Shown in pieces: positions 8,829-19,066 of a stretch of DNA of 64,000 nt. The notes beneath the pieces are model-generated. The model saw only the letters and a program-made list of their open reading frames with translations. It was not told the origin of the DNA and ran no database searches. Location: contig NZ_WSRW01000001.1 of the NCBI RefSeq assembly GCF_009770985.1, forward strand, positions 992,001 through 1,056,000. Direction: 5' to 3'. Source of the DNA: Mucilaginibacter lacusdianchii. GTDB lineage: Bacteria > Bacteroidota > Bacteroidia > Sphingobacteriales > Sphingobacteriaceae. How positions within the stretch are numbered: position 1 is the first letter of the stretch; every line of letters starts with the position of its first letter. The translations under genes and the position numbers were made by a program.

Positions 8829-11357
8829 ATGAACTTTCGGACAATTACCAGAATTTTATTTGCTTTATTTCTTTTTACTACCATAACCGCTGCTGCCCAA
8901 ACCGGCAATGGCACTATATCGGGCCGATTAATGGATGCGGCTACCAATAAACCGCTCGATTTTGCCACTGTAAGTTTGGTAAACAAGGCCGACAGCAAGC
9001 CTGTTAAAGGCATGCAAACCGACTTGGATGGCAACTTTAAGCTTACCGGCATTAATGATGGTTATTACCTGCTGCGCATCAGCTTTGTAGGATACTTAAC
9101 TTATATCAAAGACAGTATTCGCATCAATGATGCACGTCGTGCATTGCAATTGGGCACCATCCGCATGCGTGCCTCTAAAAACAGTTTATTAAAAGAGGTT
9201 GTGGTAACCAGCCAAAAAAGCCAGATACAGTTAAGTACCGATAAAAAAATATTCAGTGTTGACCAAAGCCTGGTAAGCCAGGGCGGCTCGGCAACCGATT
9301 TACTGAGCAATGTACCTTCTGTACAGGTAGACGTGGAAGGTAACGTAAACCTGCGCGGTTCTAATAATGTACGTGTACTCATCAATGGTAAGCCTTCGGC
9401 CATATCGGGCGGTAATGTAAGCGACATTCTGCAATCTATTCCGGCAAGTTCTATTGAAAACATTGAGGTGATTACCAATCCATCATCTAAATACGATGCC
9501 GAAGGCCAGTCGGGTATTATCAACATCGTGTTGAAACGAAACGCACAAGTTGGTTTTAACGGATCAGCATCGGCTACAGCTGGTACGCAAAGCACTTATA
9601 ACGGATCTTTGAATTTAAATTATCAGCATAAAAAGTTTAACGTTTATACCAATTACAGCTACCGCCAGGGTAAACGTATTGGCGAAAATAACTTTACCCG
9701 TACCAACAAGATTTCATCTGCCGATGATATTGCATATCAGGATCAAATTGGCTCACAGGAGTTCAATATAAAATCGCATAACATACGCACCGGTATCGAC
9801 TTTAACATTGCCGATAAAACTACTTTAAGCTTATCTAATAACATTAACCTGCGCGATATTGACCGTATGCAAAATAGCTTAAGCAATCAGCGCAATATAA
9901 ACCAGGCTTTACGCCGGCAGCTTAGGCAAGATAATGCGGGCACTGGCGACGGTAATAATATTGACTATAACTTAGACTTCAGCAAAAAATATAAAAAGCC
10001 GCAGCAGGAGCTAACAGCCAATATTGGCTACTCCACCTCGCACAACAACAATTATGATTCGTTGCGTACCTACACCCAGTACTTTTCACCAGATAGTTTT
10101 AGCCCGTTTTTGCAAAACAATGATACCCGAAGCAAACAACGCAATTTAAACCTGCAGTTGGATTACACTTTGCCGCTGAATAAGGACAGTAAGTTAGAAA
10201 TGGGTTACCGCAGCACTTTTAACCGTAATGACAACAATTACGGTGTTGACACAGCGCTGAACGGTCAGATAAACAATTTTATATTTTCGCCCGACCAAAG
10301 CCGTAATTTCTTTTACGATGAACAGGTACACGCTGCTTACACCAACTATCAGCAGCAGTTTGGTAAAATAGGTGTGCAAATTGGTTTAAGAGCCGAGGAA
10401 GCCCGCATCCGTACGGAGACAGAAACTTTTGGATTGGATGGTTTTGTAAATAATAATTTAAAATATAAACAAGACTATTTTAGGGTGTATCCAAGTGTAT
10501 TTGTAAGTGATAAACTAACCGAAAACCAAACCCTGCAATTAAGCTATACCCGCCGGGTTAGCCGCCCGCGCGATAGGCAGATTTCGCCTTTCTTGGACCG
10601 CAGCGATCGTCAAAACTATCAACAAGGTAATCCAAACTTGTTACCTGAAGATACCCACTCTTTTGAGCTGAGTTACATTAACTATTGGAAGGCACTGACC
10701 TTAACCTCATCATTATATTACCGTTTAACCAACAATAATATACAGCAGGTGCGCACCCAATATGAAGGCTCTAACACCATTACTTTGGTACGTTTTGAGA
10801 ACTTGAACAGCACCAGCAATGCTGGTTATGAGTTAATTGCCAAGCTGAATGCCACTCAAAAGCTAGATTTTACCGGTAACTTTAATGCTTATTACCGTTA
10901 CTTAAAAGGCGACTTAAGTAAAGGAATCCGTACTACATCTGGTTACTCTTATAATGGCAACTTAACGGTAAATTACAAACCGGTAAGTAAGCTGGGTATA
11001 CAGCTGCGTGGCGAGTATCAGGGTCCGCAAGTGATTGCACAAGGCTCCATGAAAGCCATGTATGGCGTAGATGGCGGTATCCGTTATGATATTACCAAAA
11101 TGCTGAATTTCAGCGTTAACTCACGTGATATTTTCAACACCCGTCGTTTCAAATCAGAAACAGCCGATGCAGAAGGAAACTTTAGCCAGTTTTCAACTCG
11201 TCGCTGGAGCACCCGTGTAGTACAATTCACTTTAGCTTACCGCTTTGGCAGCAACCGTGCAAGTGCTGAACAAAAACGTCAGCGCAAAAATCAGGATCAG
11301 CCAGACAACGGCAACCCGGATGATATAGGCGGTGGCGCCGGTGGCGGTATTAAATAA
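8829..11357 (+). CDS. TonB-dependent receptor-like outer membrane protein with carboxypeptidase-regulatory domain
   Basis: 842 aa. Signal peptide to about residue 24 (TAAAQ), then a CarboxypepD_reg-like beta-sandwich (GTISGRLMDAATNKPLDFATV, about 27-110). A plug domain follows (QGGSATDLLSNVPSVQVDVEG through NIEVITNPSSKYDAEGQSGIINIVLKR), then a long beta-barrel of the OMP_b-brl type ending near VVQFTLAYRFG. A polar Gly-rich tail is left after the last strand, which is unusual because the barrel normally ends in an aromatic residue. No SusD partner is adjacent, so this is not a classical SusCD pair. Substrate unknown. Confidence 0.93.
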   Translation: MNFRTITRILFALFLFTTITAAAQTGNGTISGRLMDAATNKPLDFATVSLVNKADSKPVKGMQTDLDGNFKLTGINDGYYLLRISFVGYLTYIKDSIRINDARRALQLGTIRMRASKNSLLKEVVVTSQKSQIQLSTDKKIFSVDQSLVSQGGSATDLLSNVPSVQVDVEGNVNLRGSNNVRVLINGKPSAISGGNVSDILQSIPASSIENIEVITNPSSKYDAEGQSGIINIVLKRNAQVGFNGSASATAGTQSTYNGSLNLNYQHKKFNVYTNYSYRQGKRIGENNFTRTNKISSADDIAYQDQIGSQEFNIKSHNIRTGIDFNIADKTTLSLSNNINLRDIDRMQNSLSNQRNINQALRRQLRQDNAGTGDGNNIDYNLDFSKKYKKPQQELTANIGYSTSHNNNYDSLRTYTQYFSPDSFSPFLQNNDTRSKQRNLNLQLDYTLPLNKDSKLEMGYRSTFNRNDNNYGVDTALNGQINNFIFSPDQSRNFFYDEQVHAAYTNYQQQFGKIGVQIGLRAEEARIRTETETFGLDGFVNNNLKYKQDYFRVYPSVFVSDKLTENQTLQLSYTRRVSRPRDRQISPFLDRSDRQNYQQGNPNLLPEDTHSFELSYINYWKALTLTSSLYYRLTNNNIQQVRTQYEGSNTITLVRFENLNSTSNAGYELIAKLNATQKLDFTGNFNAYYRYLKGDLSKGIRTTSGYSYNGNLTVNYKPVSKLGIQLRGEYQGPQVIAQGSMKAMYGVDGGIRYDITKMLNFSVNSRDIFNTRRFKSETADAEGNFSQFSTRRWSTRVVQFTLAYRFGSNRASAEQKRQRKNQDQPDNGNPDDIGGGAGGGIK

Positions 11358-11389
11358 CACCCCAGTTCCTCGAAAGGAGGGCTTAAAAT

Positions 11390-11485
11390 AAAAATGTCAT
11401 CTCGAACGTAGTGAGAGATCTTTTAAAACTGTTAGGTTTACCTATCGCCTTTAAAAGATTTCTTCTTCGTCGAGATGACATTTTT
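11390..11485 (+). repeat. Palindromic intergenic element (TGTCATCTCGA arms)
   Basis: Outer arms at 11390-11405 and 11470-11485 are perfectly complementary (16 bp). An inner pair (AGAGATCTTTTAAA against TTTAAAAGATTTCT) matches at 13 of 14. The 96-bp element lies between two convergent genes and could also act as a two-way terminator. Its arm GTCATCTCGA is related in position and size, though not identical, to the GTCATTGCGAG elements at 39891 and 59474. Confidence 0.8.
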
Positions 11486-11540
11486 GTTTAATAGCTATGC
11501 CCATCAAAAGCCCTCTTTTGGGTAAGGCTTTTAACCTGGT

Positions 11541-12527
11541 CTACTGTTGCTGGGCCGCTTGCTGTTGTTCCAGCAAATTTTGCTTATACTGCTGATAACT
11601 GTTTTGCGTAAATGTTGCCGCAAGACTTCCGCTTGCCGGAAAAGCCGGACTTATCTTTTCAGGCTTACCGGTTGTTTTGCCATCTTTATATTCTACTGCC
11701 ACACCCACCTCCAACTTGTGCCCCGAAAGACCTTTGTAAATCCCTTTTACCGGCGAACAGTCTGAGAAATTACGCCCTACAGCCAGGCGCACGTGGGTTT
11801 CATTAGCAATACAATTATTGGTAGGGTCAATGCCCAGCCAGCCGTAATCGGGTATATAGGCTTCGGCCCAGGCATGAGTAGCACCATCGCCACGCATACC
11901 GCCTCGGTTAGGGCAAATGTATCCGCTTACGTAACGTGCAGGTATACCCAGCAGGCGCAGCATTTCCATTAAAATGTGAGCAAAGTCCTGACATACGCCA
12001 GCCTTTAACTTCCATATCTCATCCAGCTTAGTTTCAACGGTAGTTACGCCCTTGATGTACTCAAAGTTCTTGTACACATATTCGCAAAATTGCAGTGCGG
12101 TTTGGTAAGGTGTGTCGCCGCTTTGCCGTTCGGCTTCTACAATGGTGCGTAGTTCATCTATACCTTCAAAGTATTCTTGTTTTAAAAAGTCGATATAAGG
12201 CACAATGTATTGCAAGGCCGCCAAAGCCTGCCATTGCTGTTCGGCCGGCGCTTCATCCGTAGGCAATGGCTTATGATGCGTATTGACCAGCACTTCCGAA
12301 CTAATTACCAGTTCTTTGTGCCGTTCTACATAGGTAAAGTTACCAACCTCATTTCCATAATAATCAATATGTGTATCTACCAGCGGATTACCGGTAATAT
12401 GCAAATCGTGTTTTAACACATCCTGATAGATATCCACTATAGGAAACAGTGTTATCTGGTTGGCACTGTCACGCACAAGACTATCGTAAGTATATCGGGT
12501 AACGTGTTGTATTTTGAACTCTGGCAT
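11541..12527 (-). CDS. Transglutaminase-family protein of the ATP-grasp/alpha-E cassette
   Basis: 328 aa. An N-terminal beta-rich bacterial transglutaminase N domain (about 1-85) precedes a transglutaminase core with a complete Cys-His-Asp triad: Cys179 in GVCQDFAH, His218 in THAWAE, Asp234 in GIDPTNN. A Pro/Gln-rich C-terminal tail follows. No signal peptide, so it is probably cytosolic. It is the third gene after the ATP-grasp and alpha-E genes, 38 nt after the latter. Such cassettes were predicted by others to modify or cleave peptides or amide bonds; the substrate is unknown. Confidence 0.92.
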   Translation of the reverse strand: MPEFKIQHVTRYTYDSLVRDSANQITLFPIVDIYQDVLKHDLHITGNPLVDTHIDYYGNEVGNFTYVERHKELVISSEVLVNTHHKPLPTDEAPAEQQWQALAALQYIVPYIDFLKQEYFEGIDELRTIVEAERQSGDTPYQTALQFCEYVYKNFEYIKGVTTVETKLDEIWKLKAGVCQDFAHILMEMLRLLGIPARYVSGYICPNRGGMRGDGATHAWAEAYIPDYGWLGIDPTNNCIANETHVRLAVGRNFSDCSPVKGIYKGLSGHKLEVGVAVEYKDGKTTGKPEKISPAFPASGSLAATFTQNSYQQYKQNLLEQQQAAQQQ

Positions 12528-12565
12528 GTTTATTCAATATTATTTGCTAACAACCTGTTTTATAT

Positions 12566-13501
12566 TTACGAATTGGCAAAGTAATGCTCGTTCAAAGCAG
12601 TACCAATACCATACAGCTCCCGTTTAATTTGCGTTAAAAACTGGTGCAAACCGGTTTCTTGTATGCTGGCCACCGAACTATATTTGATATAACTTTGCAA
12701 TCGGCCTATCTGAAAAGAAATCTCCCGGTAATCTTCGCGGTTACTGTTGTTGCGCAATCGCTCAAAAAACACCTGGATATTATTTACCGAGTAAATCACT
12801 GAACGCGGAAAGTCACTATTCAATATCACCAGCTCCATTACATTTTGTGCTTCCAGCCCGGCACGGTAAGTTTTCAGGTAGAGCTCGTAACCACCTAATG
12901 ATAATAGCAGATGTTTCCAGTAGGTGGTATTGGTTAGCAAATCGGGGTTGCCGCTGATGGAGCCAAACTTGATATCTATAATATCAATAGCTTGTATAGC
13001 CCTTTCCAGGTGCTTGCCAATATTCATAAAACTACGCCCCTCGCCACGTTCCATGGTTACCTCGGCCGTACCATAGTATAACATAATCTGTTTGGTTAAT
13101 ACATCCAGCGTACTGATAGGGTCGTCTTTTTGTAGCTTTTGCTCAATATCAGGATCTTTAACAGTATGATAGTAATCATTCAGGCACTGCCATAAATCGC
13201 GGGTGATATGTTCCTGCACGCTACGGGCATTTTCGCGCGCCAGCGTAATCATATTCATAATGGAATTGGGGTTAGTTTTATCCGTTACCATATAAGTTAA
13301 TACCGCCCTGCTATCGTTCTTTAGCCGGTTCATTAAATTCTGGTCGGCCCCCGAATAAATACGAATTACCGGCTCCCAGGTAAATTCACGCACGGCATCT
13401 TGCGACGAAGCGTAGTTAATTTTGAGCATGCGTAAAATACCATCGCTCCGTTCAATATATCTGCTTAACCAATAAAAGCTTGCTGCTACTCTACTTAACA
13501 T
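12566..13501 (-). CDS. Alpha-E domain protein (DUF403)
   Basis: 311 aa, an almost all-helical protein opening with MLSRVAASFYWLSRYIERSD, the hallmark start of the alpha-E family. Further features are QEHITRDLWQCLND and the conserved ERGEGRSFMNIGKHLERA segment. It always travels with a circularly permuted ATP-grasp and a transglutaminase-like protein, and is thought to work in the same pathway. The ATP-grasp gene ends 16 nt upstream. Its biochemical role is not known. Confidence 0.92.
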   Translation of the reverse strand: MLSRVAASFYWLSRYIERSDGILRMLKINYASSQDAVREFTWEPVIRIYSGADQNLMNRLKNDSRAVLTYMVTDKTNPNSIMNMITLARENARSVQEHITRDLWQCLNDYYHTVKDPDIEQKLQKDDPISTLDVLTKQIMLYYGTAEVTMERGEGRSFMNIGKHLERAIQAIDIIDIKFGSISGNPDLLTNTTYWKHLLLSLGGYELYLKTYRAGLEAQNVMELVILNSDFPRSVIYSVNNIQVFFERLRNNSNREDYREISFQIGRLQSYIKYSSVASIQETGLHQFLTQIKRELYGIGTALNEHYFANS

Positions 13502-13517
13502 CTATGATAAATATAAA

Positions 13518-14966
13518 TTACGCTAAAACCCAAGTATCTTTACTACCCCCCCCTTGCGAACTGTTAACTACCAGCGAACCTTCTTTAAGGGCTACGCGGG
13601 TTAAACCGCCGGGTACAATTTCAATACCGTCAGGCCCACATAGTGCGTAGGGCCGTAAATCAATCCGACGTGGCTGTAAGGTGCCTTGTATATAGCAAGG
13701 TGCTGCCGACAGACTGATGGTAGGCTGTGCAATAAAATTGCGTGGGTCTTTCAGTATTTCTTTTTTATAATCTTCAATCTCCTGTTCGCTGGCCGCATGG
13801 CCCATCAGCATACCATACCCACCACTTTCGTTGGTTTTTTTAACCACCATTTTGTTGATGTTTTGAAACACATATGCCAGTTCATCAGGGTGGCGCAGCT
13901 GGTGAGTGGGTACGTTTTTAAGGATGGGCTCTTCGTTCAGGTAATACTTGATCATATCGGGTACGTAGCTGTATATAGCCTTATCATCGGCCACGCCGTT
14001 GCCAATGGCATTCACAATGGCCACGTTACCTTTACGATAAGCACTCATAATACCGGCTACACCCAAAATACTGGATGGATTGAATACCAATGGATCTAAA
14101 AAGTCGTCGTCTACCCTACGGTATATTACGTCTACCTGTTGCAGGCCCGTGGTCGTTTTCATAAACACTTTGTGATTATGCACTACCAAATCACGTCCTT
14201 CAACCAGTTCTACCCCCATCAAACGAGCCAGCGTAGTATGCTCAAAGTAAGCCGAATTGTATATACCCGGACTAAGCAGTACAATAGTTGGATTACTGTT
14301 TTGCCTTGGCGATAACGATTGCAGGTTTTTGTAAAGGATGGTTGGATATTCGGTTACACTCCGCACATTACAGGTGGGCAACAAATCCGGAAACAAGCGT
14401 TTGGTAATCTCACGGTTCTCAAGCATATAACTTACGCCAGATGGGGTGCGAAGATTATCTTCCAATACATAAAAGGTACCTTGTTCATCACGAATCAAGT
14501 CAATCCCGGCAATATGTACGTAAATGTCGTACGGCACATCCAATTTATACATCTCGCGCAAAAAATGCGGACAGGAATAAATCACATCAATGGGTACTAC
14601 CCCATCTTTAATGATGAATTGATTGTGGTAAACGTCTTTCAAAAAAAGATTTAGAGCAGTGAGCCGCTGCTTAATGCCTTTTTCTACAAATGCCCATTCA
14701 TCACCGGTAATAATGCGCGGAATAATATCAAACGGGAATATTTTTTCAATACCCTCGCCACTGTTGTAAACGGTAAAGGTAATACCTTGACTCATGAACA
14801 GGCGGCGGGCCAAATCTTCTTTTTTATTTAAATCGTCGGGCGATTCTTTGGCTAGATAGTCGATAACCTTACGGTAATGGTCGCGAATGTTTGCGTTAGC
14901 GTCATACATTTCGTCCCAAACCCCGCTTATGGCATTATATTGATTAAAATGAGCTGATTGATACAT
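13518..14966 (-). CDS. Circularly permuted type 2 ATP-grasp protein
   Basis: 482 aa, usual length for the DUF404/DUF407-derived circularly permuted ATP-grasp family. Visible motifs include YVLEDNLRTPSGVSYMLENR, a conserved block of the family, VIYRRVDDDFLDPL, NAIGNGVADDK and VVKKTNESGGYGMLMG, a probable ATP-binding loop. Members are expected to be amide- or peptide-bond ligases using ATP. It is the first gene of the three-gene minus-strand operon and so the most probable source of the product handled by the transglutaminase. No close -7 box was found upstream. Confidence 0.92.
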   Translation of the reverse strand: MYQSAHFNQYNAISGVWDEMYDANANIRDHYRKVIDYLAKESPDDLNKKEDLARRLFMSQGITFTVYNSGEGIEKIFPFDIIPRIITGDEWAFVEKGIKQRLTALNLFLKDVYHNQFIIKDGVVPIDVIYSCPHFLREMYKLDVPYDIYVHIAGIDLIRDEQGTFYVLEDNLRTPSGVSYMLENREITKRLFPDLLPTCNVRSVTEYPTILYKNLQSLSPRQNSNPTIVLLSPGIYNSAYFEHTTLARLMGVELVEGRDLVVHNHKVFMKTTTGLQQVDVIYRRVDDDFLDPLVFNPSSILGVAGIMSAYRKGNVAIVNAIGNGVADDKAIYSYVPDMIKYYLNEEPILKNVPTHQLRHPDELAYVFQNINKMVVKKTNESGGYGMLMGHAASEQEIEDYKKEILKDPRNFIAQPTISLSAAPCYIQGTLQPRRIDLRPYALCGPDGIEIVPGGLTRVALKEGSLVVNSSQGGGSKDTWVLA

Positions 14967-15152
14967 AAATTAAAAGTTCGGCAATCGATTTAACGTGTTA
15001 ACTTCAGCAATCTAGGGTAATTTGATAAATAAATTAGAAATAGATTAAGTTATTTTATCAGTTTTTAGAGACACACTAAATTTCAAACAACAAAAAACAA
15101 ATATGTGTTCAAAAACCACTACTATATCAGTCCTTATAACGCATTTTAAGCA

Positions 15153-15186
15153 CAAAAGGCTTAAGATTTCCATCTTAAGCCTTTTG
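15153..15186 (-). terminator. Terminator of the sdhCAB operon
   Basis: Perfect 15-bp arms at 15153-15167 and 15172-15186 with a 4-nt loop, 20 nt past the sdhB stop. The rest of the gap from 14967 to 15152 is AT-rich and shows nothing else. Confidence 0.8.
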
Positions 15187-15206
15187 AAAGATATACTTTT
15201 TATAAA

Positions 15207-16004
15207 TTAACCGCCATGATTCTCGGCATGTACTTCTTCTTCGCGGAACAGTTTCGCGCTAAAGAAATCGAAGTTCATGCGGGCAATGTTGGTTAACGTA
15301 ATTTCCTTAGGACATTCGGCCTCACAGGCACCGGTATTGGTACAGTTACCAAAACCTTCGGCGTCCATTTGTGCTACCATGCTTTGTACACGGCGGTAAC
15401 GCTCTGGCTGACCTTGCGGCAACAACGCCAACTGCGTAATTTTAGCCGAAGTAAACAACATAGCCGAAGCATTTTTACAAGCTGCCACACAAGCACCACA
15501 CTGGATACAGGTAGCAGAGTTGAAAGCCTCGTCGGCAATTACTTTCGGAATTGGAATTTCGTTAGCATCGGGTACACCACCGGTATTTACCGAAACGTAA
15601 CCACCAGCTTGCTGGATACGGTCAAAAGCTGAACGGTCGGTAGCCAAGTCTTTAATTACCGGGAACGCTTTGGCTCTCCAAGGCTCAATGGTAATCGTTT
15701 CACCATCGCTAAAGCTACGCATGTGCAGCTGGCAAGTGGTGATTGCACGCTTAGGCCCGTGCGGACGGCCGTTGATATATAATGAGCACATACCGCAAAT
15801 ACCTTCGCGGCAATCATGATCAAAATGGATAGGATCTTGCTTCGCATGAATAATGCTCTCATTCACTACATCCAGCATCTCCAGGAAAGACATATCCGGA
15901 GATATGTTTTCGGCCTTGTAAGTTTCAAACTTACCAGGAGTTTGTGCATTTGGTTGACGCCAAACTTTCAGCGTCAAATTCATTGTTCCGTTTGCGTTAC
16001 TCAT
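15207..16004 (-). CDS. sdhB: Succinate dehydrogenase/fumarate reductase iron-sulfur subunit
   Basis: 265 aa from ATG at 16004; a TTG nine codons upstream is within the inverted spacer and is unlikely. Cluster ligands are complete: [2Fe-2S] CREGICGMC plus a later Cys in RAITTC, [4Fe-4S] [11 protein letters not shown], and a third cluster [14 protein letters not shown]. It passes electrons between the SdhA flavin and the membrane anchor. Last gene of sdhCAB. The long C-terminal layout matches the type-B enzymes of Bacteroidota. Confidence 0.96.
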   Translation of the reverse strand: MSNANGTMNLTLKVWRQPNAQTPGKFETYKAENISPDMSFLEMLDVVNESIIHAKQDPIHFDHDCREGICGMCSLYINGRPHGPKRAITTCQLHMRSFSDGETITIEPWRAKAFPVIKDLATDRSAFDRIQQAGGYVSVNTGGVPDANEIPIPKVIADEAFNSATCIQCGACVAACKNASAMLFTSAKITQLALLPQGQPERYRRVQSMVAQMDAEGFGNCTNTGACEAECPKEITLTNIARMNFDFFSAKLFREEEVHAENHGG

Positions 16005-16016
16005 ATTTATAAAATT

Positions 16017-16099
16017 AGAGTCAAGAGCCAAGAAACAAGAACCAAAAAATCGTCGCTTTAATTGTAAGTCTTGATTCTGGGCTCCTGGTTCTTGCTTCT
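16017..16099 (-). repeat. Low-complexity imperfect inverted spacer between sdhA and sdhB
   Basis: The whole sdhA-sdhB gap is built of CAAGAACCA-like units on one side (16017-16044) and their imperfect complement TGGTTCTTG-like units on the other (16069-16099), able to form a long imperfect stem in the mRNA. Confidence 0.6.
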
Positions 16100-16100
16100 A

Positions 16101-18035
16101 TTATTTATAGCTTCTTTGTGTTAACTTAACATTTTCGTATACCAGTTCTTCTTTGTGCAGTTCTTCGGGTTGGTTTTCACCTTTAAACTCCCAAGCTGCA
16201 ACAAAGGCAAACTCATCATCATTACGCAGGGCCTCACCTTCTTCGGTTTGCGACTCTAATCTGAAGTGACCACCACATGATTCGCGACGCATTAAAGCAT
16301 CTTCTACCATTAAGGCACCCAGTTCAATAAAATCGGCCACACGACCTGCTTTTTCCAGTGCGTTGTTGATTTCGTCGTTTTTACCTACTACGATGGCGTT
16401 TTTCCAGAAATCTTCTTTCAGCTCCTGAATCATCACACGGGCTTTTTTCAAACCTTCTTCTGTACGGGCCATACCGCAATATTCCCACATAATATGACCT
16501 AATTCACGGTGATACTCCGTAGTTGTTTTAGTGCCTTTTAGCGCCAGCAACTTAGCCACATGCTGCTCAACCTCTTTTTTAGTTTGTGCAAACGCAGGGT
16601 GGTTGGTATCAACCGGTTTTGGTCCGATAGTAGCCAGGTAATCACCCAGAGTGTAAGGTATTACAAAGTAACCGTCGGCTAAACCTTGCATCAGTGCAGA
16701 TGCACCTAAGCGGTTAGCTCCGTGATCGGAGAAGTTAGCCTCGCCTAGAGCATATAAACCAGGTACGTTAGTGCTCAGGTTATAATCAACCCAAAGGCCA
16801 CCCATGGTATAGTGTACTGCAGGATAAATACGCATTGGCTGTTTATATGGATTTTCATCAGTAATCTGATAATACATATCAAACAAGTTGCCATATTTAG
16901 CTTTTACAGCATCTTCGCCCAGGCGCTCAATAGCATCACGGAAATCAAGGAATACAGCGATACCTGAACCGCCCACACCACGGCCTTCGTCAACCATTTC
17001 CTTAGCGTTACGTGAAGCCACGTCGCGCGGAACCAGGTTGCCGAATGATGGATATTTACGTTCCAGGAAGTAATCGCGATCTTCTTCTTTAACGTTTTCT
17101 ATTTTCAGTTCGCCACTGCGTACTTTTTTGGCAATTTCAACTGTTTTAGGTGCCCACACCCTACCATCGTTACGCAATGATTCAGACATCAACGTAAGCT
17201 TAGACTGGTGCGTGCCGGTTACCGGGATACAGGTTGGGTGAATTTGCGTATAGCAAGGGTTAGCGAATAAAGCCCCGCGTTTGTGTGCACGCCAAGCAGC
17301 CGTTACGTTAGAACCTGCTGCATTGGTTGACAAATAGAACACGTTGCTATAACCACCGGTACACAATAATACTGCGTGACCAGCATGGGTTTCAATTTCG
17401 CCAGTTTTTAAGTTACGGGTTACAATACCTTTGGCTTGGCCGTCAACCACTACCACATCCAGCATTTCTGTACGCGTGTACAGTTTTACTTTACCTTCGT
17501 GGATTTGGCGATTCAATGCCGAAAATGCACCCAGCAATAATTGTTGTCCTGTTTGACCACGGGCGTAGAACGTACGTGACACCTGCGCACCACCGAATGA
17601 ACGGTTATCCAGCAAGCCGCCGTACTCGCGGGCAAAAGGAACACCTTGTGCCACGCACTGGTCAATAATATTTACCGAAACCTCGGCCAGACGGTAAACG
17701 TTGCCTTCGCGGGCACGGTAGTCACCACCTTTAATAGTGTCGTAAAATAAACGATAAACACTGTCACCATCATTACGATAGTTTTTGGCAGCATTGATAC
17801 CACCTTGTGCAGCAATTGAGTGTGCACGACGGGCGCTATCCTGGAAACAGAAAGCGGTTACATTATAACCCAACTCAGCCAATGACGCTGCTGCCGATGC
17901 ACCAGCCAAACCCGTACCTACTACAATAATGTTGTATTTACGTTTATTGGCAGGGTTAACCAGCTTTAAATTGAATTTATGCTTGCTCCATTTTTCGGCT
18001 AATGGGCCTTGCGGAATTTTAGCATCTAAAATCAT
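16101..18035 (-). CDS. sdhA: Succinate dehydrogenase/fumarate reductase flavoprotein subunit
   Basis: 644 aa. An N-terminal FAD-binding motif [20 protein letters not shown] is followed by the covalent-FAD His region [16 protein letters not shown]. The active-site region includes HPTCIPVTG and [13 protein letters not shown], and the capping domain with [19 protein letters not shown]. It oxidises succinate to fumarate (or the reverse) at the inner face of the cytoplasmic membrane. Middle gene of sdhCAB, with an inverted spacer on each side in the operon. Confidence 0.97.
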   Translation of the reverse strand: MILDAKIPQGPLAEKWSKHKFNLKLVNPANKRKYNIIVVGTGLAGASAAASLAELGYNVTAFCFQDSARRAHSIAAQGGINAAKNYRNDGDSVYRLFYDTIKGGDYRAREGNVYRLAEVSVNIIDQCVAQGVPFAREYGGLLDNRSFGGAQVSRTFYARGQTGQQLLLGAFSALNRQIHEGKVKLYTRTEMLDVVVVDGQAKGIVTRNLKTGEIETHAGHAVLLCTGGYSNVFYLSTNAAGSNVTAAWRAHKRGALFANPCYTQIHPTCIPVTGTHQSKLTLMSESLRNDGRVWAPKTVEIAKKVRSGELKIENVKEEDRDYFLERKYPSFGNLVPRDVASRNAKEMVDEGRGVGGSGIAVFLDFRDAIERLGEDAVKAKYGNLFDMYYQITDENPYKQPMRIYPAVHYTMGGLWVDYNLSTNVPGLYALGEANFSDHGANRLGASALMQGLADGYFVIPYTLGDYLATIGPKPVDTNHPAFAQTKKEVEQHVAKLLALKGTKTTTEYHRELGHIMWEYCGMARTEEGLKKARVMIQELKEDFWKNAIVVGKNDEINNALEKAGRVADFIELGALMVEDALMRRESCGGHFRLESQTEEGEALRNDDEFAFVAAWEFKGENQPEELHKEELVYENVKLTQRSYK

Positions 18036-18049
18036 TTTCTATCTATATT

Positions 18050-18108
18050 ATGTTGAGCGGTTGATTAGGTGAACGAGAATTTCACTACTCAACTACTTAA
18101 CCAATCAA
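18050..18108 (-). repeat. Low-complexity imperfect inverted spacer between sdhC and sdhA
   Basis: GTTGAGCGGTTGATTAGGTGA on one side and an imperfect complement built of ACTCAACTACTTAACCAATC on the other fill the gap. It is the same style as the spacers at 33141 and 41573. Confidence 0.5.
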
Positions 18109-18894
18109 TTACTTATTTAAACTCTGAAAAAAATAAACAATCGGCATGGCGGCAAAACCAAGCGGAATAATAACGGCAAACAGCCAAGTACCTATAAATT
18201 CATAGATAGGCTTGTATTTGCGGTGTACCCAACCAAAAGTATGGAAAGCGCTTTGGAAACCATGCTTTAAGTGGAACGATAAAGCCACCATTGATATTAC
18301 ATAGATTAACACGTACCACCAGATGCTAAAGCTATTGGCTATACGGGTATGTAAATCTTTAACACGAACAATTTCAGTGTTGCCATCATATGATTGCGAA
18401 TGCTCAAAATCATGAGTAGGCGGCGTAAAATCGGCTACGGTTGTTTCATTAGTCAGTAGGTTAGTACGGTACTCTTTGTAACCTACGTCATGGGTAAATT
18501 TGTACTTGTACCAGAAATCGCCCATGTGAATAACAATAAACACCAGCAAAATGGAACCCAACAGACCCATGTTTTTGGATGAGAAAGATACTGGCGATTG
18601 GGTGTGCACGGCATAATCAACCGGGCGCGCATGACGGTTGTTGGTGGTTAAGATGTAGGCGTAGATAGCATGCACAATAATACACAGATACAAAATGTAG
18701 GCAATTACTTCAATCGGCGGGAAGTGCGTCAGGAAGTTGGCGTACATGTTAAAACTGTAACCGTTGTCATTGCTAAACAGCAATAGATTACCACCTAAGT
18801 GTACAATTAGAAAGACACACAGAAACAAGCCTGTTAAAGCCATGATCAGCTTTTTTCCCAGCGATGAGTTAAAGGTTTGTTTTAATTCACTCAT
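18109..18894 (-). CDS. sdhC: Succinate dehydrogenase cytochrome b subunit (type B anchor)
   Basis: 261 aa from ATG at 18894; an upstream in-frame GTG/TTG extension to 18939 overlaps the promoter box. Five hydrophobic segments are visible with histidines placed for two haems (LIVHLGGNLL, FPPIEVIAYILYLCIIVHAIYAY, FIVIHMGDFWY, SFHLKHGFQSAFHTFG). One diheme anchor with no SdhD is the type-B arrangement. It receives electrons from SdhB and exchanges them with menaquinone by family knowledge. First gene of the operon. Confidence 0.94.
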   Translation of the reverse strand: MSELKQTFNSSLGKKLIMALTGLFLCVFLIVHLGGNLLLFSNDNGYSFNMYANFLTHFPPIEVIAYILYLCIIVHAIYAYILTTNNRHARPVDYAVHTQSPVSFSSKNMGLLGSILLVFIVIHMGDFWYKYKFTHDVGYKEYRTNLLTNETTVADFTPPTHDFEHSQSYDGNTEIVRVKDLHTRIANSFSIWWYVLIYVISMVALSFHLKHGFQSAFHTFGWVHRKYKPIYEFIGTWLFAVIIPLGFAAMPIVYFFQSLNK

Positions 18895-18916
18895 TATAAA
18901 TTTATTTAAAATCAGG

Positions 18917-18924
18917 CAAAAATA
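18917..18924 (-). promoter_or_regulatory. -7 box of the sdhCAB promoter
   Basis: TATTTTTG on the minus strand, 23 nt before the sdhC ATG. No convincing -33 box. Confidence 0.35.
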
Positions 18925-19066
18925 TTTAATATAACCCAAAACCTACCACTAGTTTTCAGTTATAGTCACGGAATTGTCTATTTAGAAACATTCTAAAATC
19001 GATTGCATGCAAATGGTTATATAACCAGAAAAATATATCTTAGCCGTTAAGCCTTTTCGCTAATTT

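Noticed and set aside
15102..15209. 35-aa plus-strand frame from ATG at about 15102
   Set aside because: It runs through the sdh terminator hairpin and into the sdhB end, with no signal or motif.
16005..16031. Nine-codon N-terminal extension of SdhB from TTG
   Set aside because: It is made from the inverted spacer and does not match SdhB N-termini.
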